This document shows positions 37,566-47,203 of a DNA stretch of 64,000 nucleotides, one piece after another. Made by a program: the position numbers and the translations under genes. Origin of the DNA: Aurantiochytrium sp. KH105. Lineage: Eukaryota > Sar > Bigyra > Thraustochytrida > Thraustochytriidae. Each line of letters starts with the position of its first letter. Within the stretch, counting starts at the first letter, position 1. Where the stretch lies: contig BGKB01000172.1 in assembly GCA_003116975.1 (NCBI GenBank), positions 91,874 through 155,873 on the forward strand, read 5' to 3'. The notes under the pieces were generated by a model. It was not told the DNA's origin, made no database searches, and saw only the letters and a program-made list of their open reading frames with translations.

Positions 37566-38673
37566 CGAATCCTTGCTGCGAAATGACGCACGCACGCAAA
37601 CAAGCAAGCACCCATTGCCACACACGCCGACATTGAGTTGCGCAAGAGTGTCACCGCCTAGCGGCAAAGTCCGAGCAAGACGCTCTTCCACGCGAACTGA
37701 CAGAGTCATTGCAGCCCTATATGTTCAAATCACATTTTTTGGGTCGTGTTTCCCGCAAACAGTTTCGGCCAACTTAGGGTCGCCGTATTTTGTTGGCCTG
37801 AAGCCCAAAAGGGCCTGGCAATCTGAACCTCTTCTCGCAGCATTGCAAGGACTTTGTAGAATAAAGCTGATCGCCAGAATTGTTGACTGCAACCTTAAAC
37901 CTCGATCGTGGACCTCGTGCTCGGTGAACATAAACTTGAAGCGTAGCGCGCATAATACTAATGCAAACGAAGCGCAAAGAGAAAGAGAGGAAGTCCTCAT
38001 TCACGACATATTGCATGCGCGAGGGAGGAAAGTTCTAACAATGCTTCCTGCCCCCCAAAAGAGCAGCTTACCTGCAGCCACTCGCGCCTGCCTTGACAAT
38101 AGACGCTTATGCTTTCGAGGCTATTTATCCCCCTTCCTTTGGCCCGAAGGCATCATTCCTCGGCGTAAACAAGCAGCAAGTTGACTCTTGACGTCTTTGC
38201 CGATGAATTGCCGTTGTCACCACCTCGACCCTTTCCACATTTCCTCCTGTTTCAACTCTTACTTCCCCTTCGCAGCCGCTTCGCATTGCTCCTCCGAGCT
38301 CGCCATGTCTCCTCCGAGCTCGCTGTCTGCGCAACCTGCCGCGTCGCCGCGACCGTTTCGAGCTTGCGCGAGCGGCTGCGAGCCGCAAGTCTTCACGTGC
38401 CAGCACGCTTCAGGTAAATAACAAACAGCGCGTGTGCGTGCACCGCCGGCGGGACTACCTCTCTCTGTCCCCGCTCCACCTCCCAAGTTCAAAGTCCAAG
38501 CTTATCCACTGCCATCATCGCTTCCTTCCCTTGCGCCCCCAAGTTTTCCTTCCTTCGAGGTGCTGCGCTGCGCTACGTTACGTCGCGCGGCTTTGCGAAA
38601 CGGCAGCGGCAGCGGCCAGGTGGCGTGGCTGCTTCTGGAATGCGCACAAAGCCAGCCAGCCCTGCCTGCGCAA

Positions 38674-38703
38674 TGCGGTGCGGTGCGGTGCGGTGCGGTG
38701 CGG
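38674..38703. repeat. (GCGGT)n pentanucleotide repeat
   Basis: About five GCGGT units. Confidence 0.85.
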
Positions 38704-40029
38704 AGCGCGTGCATCACACAGCTGTGGCGGCTGCACGCTCTCAGCACGTGCGCGCACGCGAGGTGTGGATGCGATGCGGAGTGGAAGGCAGAGGCGCAAA
38801 TTGCATGCAGTTGATTGCTTTTCGCGCATGGCGATGCACTGCGTGGGTGGGTGGGTGGGCGGATTGCGCGCCACAGCCACCACTGGCGAGGCACTGTATC
38901 GGGATCATGGAGAACTTACGCGGCTGATCTTACTGAAAGGTTGATCGTGACCGCATGATTCTGGCGATTCTTTTCATCATCAGCTACAGCAATAGATAGT
39001 AGGCCTCGTCGAGGCTCTTGACATGACGTGGTTAATAACTTTCACCCTCGAACCAAAGCGATTGATTGTCCTCGTCACGTGCATCTCCGCACCGGGACTT
39101 GCGCGGGTACTTGCGCTCGAAGCTAGCAGCACAGCCGAGCAGCGAGCTTGGTACTGACGCAATTCCGACGAGGCACGAGATCAAAGAATTTCGGACGTCC
39201 GAGAAAGTCTCGAGCCGAGTGGCGACTGCAGTGCAGCCAACGGCGCGGTGCAGGAAACAAATCAGCCGGGTGAAGGCGTCTCGAGCTTGGAATTGGCGTG
39301 CAATTTGCAGGCCGTGCCTGCAGTAGTTGCTGCGGCGCGTGCGGGGCGCGCTCTGAATTGTTGTCGGGAAATCCATTCATTCCAAGATCTACCGCAACTT
39401 GCCATGGTTGCAGTTGGCATGGCAATGGTGGATCTCCTCCTTTCTCGCCAACCGCATTCGGGATGTGGACGGAGCTGCAGTGCGCGCGCATCGTCGCCAA
39501 TGGCAAGCGGAGAAGAGGAACGGACCCTGCTGGAGATCCGCCCAATGGCAGCGAGCGAGAAAGCCAGGCTTGCCATAGAGATCAGATGGGTGCACGCAGA
39601 AAAGCTGTCTGTCGAAACGTGGTCCAAGAATCGCTCCCTCGCTCGCCAAGTCCGACGTGGACTGCCTGCCATGCAAGCATGCTGTCCTCGTTGGAAGGGC
39701 TGAAACTCGAGGCAGAAGAGCTCTCAGCTTCGTGCCGGCATATGGCTGGCTGTACTCCGTTCGCTGCGAGGGCCAGCCGTGCACGCGCGGCTAGCTACAG
39801 CAGCATTCCTTTCCACTCCTTTTCCTTCCCTTTCCTCTCCTTGCCTCCGCGCCTGCGCAAGCTCGGAGCGCCCATCTTCACCTTGCTTGCGACCACTCTT
39901 GCAAAGTGACTTTCCAAGACCAATTGATTTGAAAAGCGGCCAGTAGCCACCAGGCAAATAGAGAAAAATCTCATCTTCGCTGCGCGGCGACTCGGGTCCA
40001 GACGACCCGCATCGCGGGCAGCCGCGATG

Positions 40030-40107
40030 GCTTGCTTGGCTTGACTTGGCTTGGCTTAGATCGGCTCGGCTTTCCATGGCTTAGCGTGGCGTGGCGTGGC
40101 GTGGCTT
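40030..40107. repeat. Diverged (TTGGC/GTGGC)n repeat
   Basis: Imperfect GGCTT/GGCGT pentamers. Confidence 0.75.
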
Positions 40108-42475
40108 GCGATTGGTGGCGGCAGCGGCTAGCTAGCGGCACCTCGGGCCCTTGCCTTGGGACTTGACTTGCGGTTGGCGAATGAGGGCCCACAGCTGCGT
40201 CCGCGGCTCGTGCCGGGCGCCCTGCAGCGGTCCGACTGCGGGGAGACGCGTCTACTCCTGTCTGGAGCGCGCCCGCAGCGACGCGTGCGCGGCGAGGACA
40301 CTTGTGGCCGCGCAGCTTGCGCCTGCTTCCCAACGGGCCAGATTTGCCGCAGCGATGGGACGCAAGCCGCCCGCAGAGATCTTTCCGCACGCGCCGCGCG
40401 GAGGTGAGGGGGAACCCGTCTCGGTTATCGCGCCGAAAGACCCCGCGCTGCGGGGCCGCAGTGAGCGCGTCAATTCGCGGGAGACCGCGGCGAGTTCGGT
40501 ACGCGGTGTCACGCTGCGGGGCGCGTCTGCCTCCTCGGCCGCGTCTGTTCTGGGACTTTGCAACAAAGTCCGGAAGTTCGCTTTCCCCGCAGCGGCGTGC
40601 ATGCCGCCTGGGACGAACTTCGCTGTGGCCGCGTTGCGGGATACACGTCTCGATCGCGCTTGCCGGCGCTCCCCCCCCTGGCCTGCTAGAAGCCAGCCAG
40701 CCACCGCCAGCCATGCATGCCTCATCTGCAGCTAGCCTCGCCGCGCGCCGCCGCCCAGCCGCCCCCCCCGCACGCAACCCACCAACCAACGGCGCCAAGC
40801 CCGCGGCCCGAGCCTCAGCAGCCGCCCGGCGTCCAGCAGGCAAGGCAAGGCCGGATACTCGGTTTCCTCGCCGGCCGCGTCGCGAGGGACTCCCGCTCGC
40901 TCTCCCTGCCTGCCTGCCTGCCTGCCTGCCAAGCGAAATGCAGCAAGTGGCGAAAGCCTGCCACCAGTGGCAGCAGTGCAGCCGCTAACCGTCGCTCGAT
41001 AAGTCGATCAATTTCATGTCATCGATCACGATCGTCGCGGAGCGGCGCTCGCTCGCTCGATCGATCGAATGGTCAATCAAGCAACCGTCGCTGCGCTCCG
41101 CGTCGTCGGCCGGGAGAGGGCGAGCCGGCTCCGGGCGCGTGCGGGCGGTCGAGGGCCCCCAAAGGATTGATTGATGGAGCGATCGATCGCGTTGATTTAT
41201 TTACATCCTTACCGGCGAAGCGGCATTCGGCCCTCGGCGAGGTGCGTCCGGGCGTGCCTGCATGTATGCAGAACGTACGCCCGCAATGTGTGCGACCATA
41301 GGCGATCGAGCGCTCGATTGATCGAACCAGCGAGCCACCGGACGCGACGCGACTTCGTCGCCCCCTCCCGCGGTCGGCTGCAGCTGACTGACTGGCCGCA
41401 CCGGTCGCTCGTTCTTCAAACTCCAGGTCCGCACCTGGCTGGCAGCAGAGGCAGCTGCAGCAATACCGCGCGCTCGCTCCCGGAATTCGTCCATCCGATT
41501 ATCGCGTGCATCGATCCGGGCTTCTCCGCTAGCAGACGGGCCTAACGTCAGTCAGGCCCTCCCTCCCTTCCTCGCTGTGGAGTTGCGCCTGGAGAACCTC
41601 AAGGGCGAGGGAGCCGGGGCGGCGCGCGGGTGAAGGAGCCTGCCTACCTGCCTGCGAGGTCCGGGATCGCGGGAGGAGAGCGGCCGAGGCGGCGGTGGCG
41701 GCGGCGAGATGGAGAGGACTGCACGAAAAGGAGGAGAGGGAGAGACGGGAGGGAGATTGATGGTTGGCGGCGACTTCACTTCCGCAGCCGGCAGCGCGCG
41801 CCGCTGCGGGGCGGCTGCGGGCGCGCAGGCACGCGTGCGGGTAGGCGCGTGCTGCGGCGACTGTTGGGGACGGATGCGGGGTGGCTGCGGGCGGCGCCCG
41901 TACCGCAAGGGCAATTGGTGGATGGACGGACGGCGCGCGACGGGAGGTGAGGCGAGGCGAGGCAAGAGAGGGGTGGGCGAGACGACGCAGTAAGCCGCCT
42001 CGTCGCATTTTTTTCACCCGCGCGCCCGCACACCCGCCGACATCGCGGGCCGGCGTTAGAGCAGCGCGCGCGACAGCGACATGCGCCACGTCCCGCGTCC
42101 GTTTCCACTCTCCCTTTCCCTCATTCTTTCTTTTCTTAGGTGCCGGTGCGCCAGGCTCCGGCCCCGGCTGCGGGCGGGGTCTTCCAGGCCGCTGCCGTCC
42201 TCTTCCTCTTCTCTCGTCCACTCTTTCCCGCGCCTCTTTCTTTCTTTCTTTTTTCCTCTCTTGCTGGATTTCTCCGCCCTGCTTGGCCCCATGAACGTCC
42301 CCACTCCTCTCCCGGCACGCAGCCACCAACCAGTCAGTGCAGCAGGCAAGCCAGCTAGCTGCCTGAAGCAAGCTCGCGGGCGGCTGCGCAGACCGAGCAG
42401 CAAAACCGAAACGCCGGCAAGCGACTCTAGTGGAGTGACAAAGGCTGACTGACATCTCACCAAGCAACTAAGAAG

Positions 42476-43834
42476 ATGACTAAGATGATCGCCGCGCTGG
42501 TCGGCGTCCTGGCGCTGGCCACTGGCGCCCGCGCGCAATACACGCTCGAGGACCTGTGCCTGGCAGACTGCGTTGGTACGGGCGTTAACAAGGTCTGCAC
42601 GTTCAAGTTCCAGATCGACATCTTCGCCGGCGAGACCGGGTATTTCCTTGTTGAGGGATGCGAGGACATGGGCTATCAGCCCACCCTCGGCATGGAGGCC
42701 AACGTCAAGTACGTCTTTGACCAGACCAACACCACCAACTGGTTCCACCCCCTCGGCTTTGCCTACGGACCTGACGGTGTCTACGGCGACAACCTCGAGC
42801 TCGAAAAGGGCGTCGACCCCCCCGGCGGCACCACCTGCAACGAGACGCTCTCGTGCCAGTACCCGCAATACAAGCTGAACGGCGATATCCTCTGCGACGA
42901 ATATGATGAGCTCACCGGCCTCTGCGCTGACGAGGAGGACTTCGGTCTCGACCAGTACGAGGGCGTCTGGTTCTCCGGCGGCCGCGATGATTGGATTGAT
43001 GCTGGCAACTTCACCGTCGAGGTCACCATCACGGACGACGCCACCAAGGAGATCTTTTCCTTTTGCCACATCCACAACTTCATGTCGTTCCGCATCAAGA
43101 TCCTCGATACCGATACCCTGGCCATCCGGGCGCCCACTGACGAGATCCCCCTCGGATACGAGTACGATGAGCTTGACGAGTTTGACCTTGCCTGCGGCAC
43201 CTTCAACGTTTCCGAATACCAGGGCCACGAACAGTGCGGCGACCACGTCTTCCACTGCAACGGCGATGCCAACACCTTTAACGAGTGCATGGCCGCTATC
43301 AACTGCAAAATGATGACCGAGATGCGTACCACCGGTAACGGAGATGCCACCCAGGAGTTCATGTACCAGATGATTGCGCATCACCAGAACGCCGTCAACA
43401 TGGCCAAGATTCTCCTTCACTTCAACCCGGGCTCGCTCAAGTGTGGTACCTCGTATGATGGCCGCCGCCTCAGTGAGCTTGACGGCCCCGAGCTTGCGCT
43501 CGCCCAGCTCGCCGCGGCCAACGGCCGCCACCTCGATGACTCCTTCTGTAACGACGACAATAACGATGGCGGCACCCCCGCTGTGACCCTTCTTTGGGAG
43601 ATTATCAACGGCCAGAACCAGCAGATCACCTTCATGCGTAGCTGGCTCGAGGACAACCTTGTCCCTGCCTATGACTACTGCGCGAGCGAGGAGAGCAACT
43701 CTACGCTCGTCGCTGTTCTCGTTGGATGCCTCGCCGTCCTCATTGTCGTTCCTATTGCTGGCTACCTCGTCTACAAGTACAAGTTCCGAAAGTCGGCTCC
43801 CACCAGCACGACGGCCAAGACTACCTCTGTTTAA
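42476..43834 (+). CDS. Secreted type I membrane protein with cupredoxin-like site and DUF305 domain
   Basis: The 452-residue protein has a signal peptide (residues 1-20, ending ARA), a large Cys-rich ectodomain, one membrane helix (about 410-433) and a short basic tail. Residues 195-205 read FSFCHIHNFMS, with Cys197, His200 and Met203. This Cys-x2-His-x2-Met spacing is that of the amicyanin type 1 copper loop. His91 in NWFHPLGF is a candidate for the remaining ligand. Residues 298-316 (QMIAHHQNAVNMAKILLHF) and 377-392 (INGQNQQITFMRSWLE) match the two conserved helices of DUF305, the family of the cyanobacterial copper protein CopM. N-glycosylation sequons and several Cys pairs fit secretion. 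A copper-binding surface protein is inferred. The family as a fusion is not one I know. Codon use suggests high expression. Confidence 0.8.
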   Translation: MTKMIAALVGVLALATGARAQYTLEDLCLADCVGTGVNKVCTFKFQIDIFAGETGYFLVEGCEDMGYQPTLGMEANVKYVFDQTNTTNWFHPLGFAYGPDGVYGDNLELEKGVDPPGGTTCNETLSCQYPQYKLNGDILCDEYDELTGLCADEEDFGLDQYEGVWFSGGRDDWIDAGNFTVEVTITDDATKEIFSFCHIHNFMSFRIKILDTDTLAIRAPTDEIPLGYEYDELDEFDLACGTFNVSEYQGHEQCGDHVFHCNGDANTFNECMAAINCKMMTEMRTTGNGDATQEFMYQMIAHHQNAVNMAKILLHFNPGSLKCGTSYDGRRLSELDGPELALAQLAAANGRHLDDSFCNDDNNDGGTPAVTLLWEIINGQNQQITFMRSWLEDNLVPAYDYCASEESNSTLVAVLVGCLAVLIVVPIAGYLVYKYKFRKSAPTSTTAKTTSV

Positions 43835-44507
43835 GGTCTTCCCTCTTCCTCTTCTGGACTTGCTTCAGCGTGCCCTATGTTTGCTCTCCTGTTTCTTTGA
43901 CGAGGCCCCTGATGCAAGTAAACAATAAGAAAGCTCTTTCATTTTGCTTTTAGGTCGTTGTATAACATGTCAGACCCATCTGACCAACCAAGCCAACCAA
44001 TGTGGTCTCTCGTTTTTGAAGTTCTGCGCTGAAAATTGTCTGGTCGATCTCGAGAGAACTGAAAACCTTACCATTTCTTTTCTTTCCGCTTGTTTGTTGA
44101 ATGAGCTTCGATTTGTCTTCGTCACGAAATATCCTGGTATGATGGTTGAATAATGCACAAGAAGGATAGAGAAAGGATTACCTTGCAAAGTCAATATGTA
44201 CTCGCATCATCCTAGCACACGCGCGAGCGACCCAAAAGAGGCCGCAGTGCACATTTTTCGTCAGCAGCGCAAGTCTTTCGTTTGCAGCGCAAGTCTTTCG
44301 TCAGCAGCGCAGATCTTATGTCAGCAGCACAAGTCTTTCGTCGCTTTGTAGCCCAGCACAAGCATTTTCATCTGCATGCATCTCCTCGCGAGCCACTTCG
44401 TCTTCAATCACTCCTAATTCTTTTACTGCCATGGATCTCTTTATTCATTTTCATCTCCGTTCCTTCTTCCTTCTAAAAAACAAAAACTGAAGAAACAAAC
44501 AACATCA
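43835..44507. other. Convergent intergenic region
   Basis: Lies between the DUF305 gene and G-alpha. It is AT richer than the coding sequence and holds a four-copy 20-bp repeat. No gene is seen. Confidence 0.5.
44261..44340. repeat. Four exactly phased 20-bp units
   Basis: Units of the form TCAGCAGCGCAAGTCTTTCG occupy 44261-44280, 44281-44300, 44301-44320 and 44321-44340, with 0-6 differences and no length change. Confidence 0.9.
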
Positions 44508-45683
44508 CTAAACAATTCCAACCTCGACCAAGGTGGACATGAGCGTTGCTGCAAGCGCCGAAGAAATGACATTGTGCAGCATGTGTGTATCAAGCGCACA
44601 TGTCGGCACCACCTGAATCTGGCGCGAAGCACTTGCCTTGCCCTCGCTCGCCATCCTATCGTTCAGTGCAACGCACATTTGCTCAAAGAACGCTTGGGCG
44701 TCTTTAACATCATTCTTCCCCTCGAATTCGGGAAAAAAGGTTCGCAATTCTGTTGTCTGCAACTTTGCTTCGAGAGCATCCACCTTATTGAGCAACACAA
44801 TCACATTCTTGTTACGAAAGCAATTAGCAGCAAGCAATCGCTCCAAGAGGCTGAACTGGTAGTTCAACGAGTTCTCTCCTCCAGTTCGCGTGCGGTCGAA
44901 GTCACTCATCGCAGCGACAAAAATCACGAAATCAATTTTGCTCGCTTGGGATTCCCACTTCTTTTGCTCCTGGGCCTGACCGCCGATATCCGTGCATGAA
45001 CATTGCACCTCGGCCTTCTTTCCGTGCATTGAGATCTCGCAGGGAAACTCGATCCTCTCCACCGAGGTCGTATGCCGCCGAAGGTGAAGACAGTCCTGGT
45101 CTGTCGGCACAAAGTCGTCGCTCACAATGCGGTCAAAATGCTCCACTGCAACGTAGGGTAAGGCTTCTTGCATCAGCTCGATTCCAGCAACGTCACCCTC
45201 TGCTGCCTTGAATTCTCCCGAGGTCACCAGCGCCAGCGCCTGCTTAATGGCATTGTCTTCCATGACCGCCTTGACCTGCTGTGCGGGAAAGGGTACAGGC
45301 TCCTCGAACATTTGCACCTCGTTCGTTTCATCCTGCGAGACACTTTCCGACTCTTCCCTTGCTTCCAGGCAGTTGTCGTCGTCGCGTTCATGGTATGTGT
45401 AGTCCTGGATCGTCAACTTGATTTGCGAGATGGCTTCTTCGACTTCTTGCGATTCAAGATTGAAACCTTTTTGAAGAGCAATCTCGTCAAGCTTGAGAAC
45501 GGAGGCCAAGAGATTCCTGCGCAGCTCGATCCGCGATCGTCGCCGCTCCTTATCCGTGAAGCCGCCACGATACAGGAGCTTCATCTGTCTAAATATTGTG
45601 CTCTTGCCGACACTGGGCGCTCCGAGCAGCAGCATGTCGGCAGCCATCTGCGAATGCTTCTTTCGTGACGCACCACCCCCCAT
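44508..45683 (-). CDS. Divergent heterotrimeric G-protein alpha subunit
   Basis: The 391-residue protein starts MGGGASRKK, fitting N-myristoylation at Gly2. The P-loop is GAPSVGKST (residues 21-29) instead of the canonical GAGESGKST. The helical domain follows, with an acidic insert. Switch I keeps the Arg and Thr (LRRHTTSV), switch II reads DIGGQAQEQKKW with the catalytic Gln retained, the fourth motif is LNKVD and the fifth is TCALDT. The C-terminus ends LVEVGIV, so the Cys four from the end of Gi/o subunits is Val. The frame is open 615 bases further upstream, but that translation shows no family similarity, and the ATG at 45683 gives the expected N-terminus and a near-normal length. It would couple receptors to effectors such as PLC. 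Confidence 0.9.
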   Translation of the reverse strand: MGGGASRKKHSQMAADMLLLGAPSVGKSTIFRQMKLLYRGGFTDKERRRSRIELRRNLLASVLKLDEIALQKGFNLESQEVEEAISQIKLTIQDYTYHERDDDNCLEAREESESVSQDETNEVQMFEEPVPFPAQQVKAVMEDNAIKQALALVTSGEFKAAEGDVAGIELMQEALPYVAVEHFDRIVSDDFVPTDQDCLHLRRHTTSVERIEFPCEISMHGKKAEVQCSCTDIGGQAQEQKKWESQASKIDFVIFVAAMSDFDRTRTGGENSLNYQFSLLERLLAANCFRNKNVIVLLNKVDALEAKLQTTELRTFFPEFEGKNDVKDAQAFFEQMCVALNDRMASEGKASASRQIQVVPTCALDTHMLHNVISSALAATLMSTLVEVGIV

Positions 45684-47203
45684 CTTGCGAATGAATGTGG
45701 AGAACGGAGCGTATTCTTCGCTTCGATGTGTTCGCGTGCTCGTGCGCACCTTTTCGAGTGGCGCGAGCGCGCTGCACCACTGGCACAGCTCTAGAAAGCA
45801 AGCGCACACGCGAGCACACGCGCCTCGGCCGTGACGATTTGGGGAAAGCTCTGGTGAGACGTGCGTGCTCTGGAGCACGCAGGTAAATGTTGCCAATCGG
45901 CCCGACTGACAGATAGCGTTTGTTGGCCGAGACGATGCGCGGCTTAAAGCCTGCTCACGCGCGCACGCGGCGCGCACGCTTGTTGCCCGTGCGCTCTCCG
46001 AACAAAAGAGGGCAACCCACACACCTTTGCTATCCTCTTCAGAAATTGGAAAGGCCAACCACTCACTCTTTGAGCAAAAACAATAGTTAGGGGTCAGACA
46101 CGTTATCTCACGCGGCGCCTTACAAAGTCGTCTGCGCACCCTCTCTCGTTCACTATTTCTCAACGGAGTCCTCACAACGCGTAATAGCGAGCGTAAAAAG
46201 GGTAGGAGATTGAATGGCCGCTGGGCACCAGATGTGTACCCGATTCGACTGATGCATGCAATAGCCGAAAAGTATCGGTGGGGACTCGCGAGTGGCATTC
46301 ACTCGGCCAAAGATTATGATTGCCCCCATGAATGAGGGTCGCTCAAATCGCCAGGATAATTGATCTTCGTACTTGCAGCTACTGTTTGTGTGTGTATACC
46401 TTTTAATTAATTCTTTCTTGCTGGCACTGCGAAGGAACTCCACAACGGTACGATCAGCCCTTGGAAATACCGAATAAAAGGCGGAAGCGGTGCAAACAAC
46501 CACATCATTTGGTTCCGAAAAAAAAAACACGAACAATCCACGATCGAGGCTCAAGCCTAGAGCAAAGTAAAGTCTGGCGCGGCCCGCGTTGCTTCGAAGC
46601 CCATCGGCAGTCATGAAGGTGCGCTTCCGACGCCAACATGGAAACGGGCCCGGACTTTAGGCTGGGCCGAGGCCTCAGGCGCGGAGTCCTAGTCACGGTC
46701 CGAGGCCGGGGCCAAGGCCAGCTCAACGTATCTCTCCCTCGCCTCGTTCTCTTTGTTCTAAGCCTACTTATACAAAAATTAACAATGTAAATGTTTTTTC
46801 TGTCGGTTATTCACCGTTTCAACGCATCGCCCTCCCGTCTCGTCTTGTAAACCGGCGGAACTGCGTTACGCGCGGCGTTACCCTGAAACCCATTGCACGG
46901 GCCGCCGAGCGAGCGCTGAGCGCGCGCTGGAGGGCCTGTGCAATGCGGCTGCACGCTAACCACTTCTTCTATACCACTAGGCCTACTGCACGCACAGCGA
47001 CGAGTAGTTTAGTCAGGCATTGCAGGCTACCCCGCGCGCATCGCGCAGCCCTCGCTCGCGGCGCTTGCGGAGCACCCGCGCCTGCGCGCTCGCCCTCCGC
47101 AGGGGCTGCGAGCGCGGCCCGCGCGCGAAGAGCGAAGCGAGCCGTCCCTCCGCGAACGAGGAGGGAGGGAGCCCGCGACATCGGCATCGTCGAGGGCAGC
47201 GGG
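45684..47203. other. Divergent intergenic region between G-alpha and pyruvate kinase
   Basis: About 1.5 kb. The frame upstream of G-alpha is open but lacks similarity to anything, and the frame from an ATG at 46943 leads into pyruvate kinase. No other gene is seen. It presumably contains both promoters. Confidence 0.45.

Larger units (their letters stand above)
36510..42475. other. 6 kb gene-poor region with minisatellite and microsatellites
   Basis: No convincing gene. 36.5-38.2 kb is AT richer and holds a 63-bp minisatellite. 38.4-42.4 kb is GC rich with GCGGT and GGCTT/GGCGT pentanucleotide runs, CCTG units near 40910-40930, many CGATCGATCG clusters near 41030-41190, and the promoter of the DUF305 gene at the right end. 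Open frames exist on both strands but translate to compositionally biased sequence. Confidence 0.45.

Noticed and set aside
37369..38184. Plus-strand 271-codon frame
   Set aside because: Its first third is the minisatellite, and the rest has no domain or codon bias like the neighbouring genes.
36510..42475. CRISPR-like array for the 63-bp repeats
   Set aside because: Units are adjacent and diverged with no unique spacers, and this is eukaryotic nuclear sequence.
42056..43531. Minus-strand 491-codon frame
   Set aside because: Antisense shadow of the DUF305 gene.
45684..46298. N-terminal extension of the G-alpha frame
   Set aside because: Open frame but no similarity to the family; the MGGGAS start gives a normal length and an acylation site.
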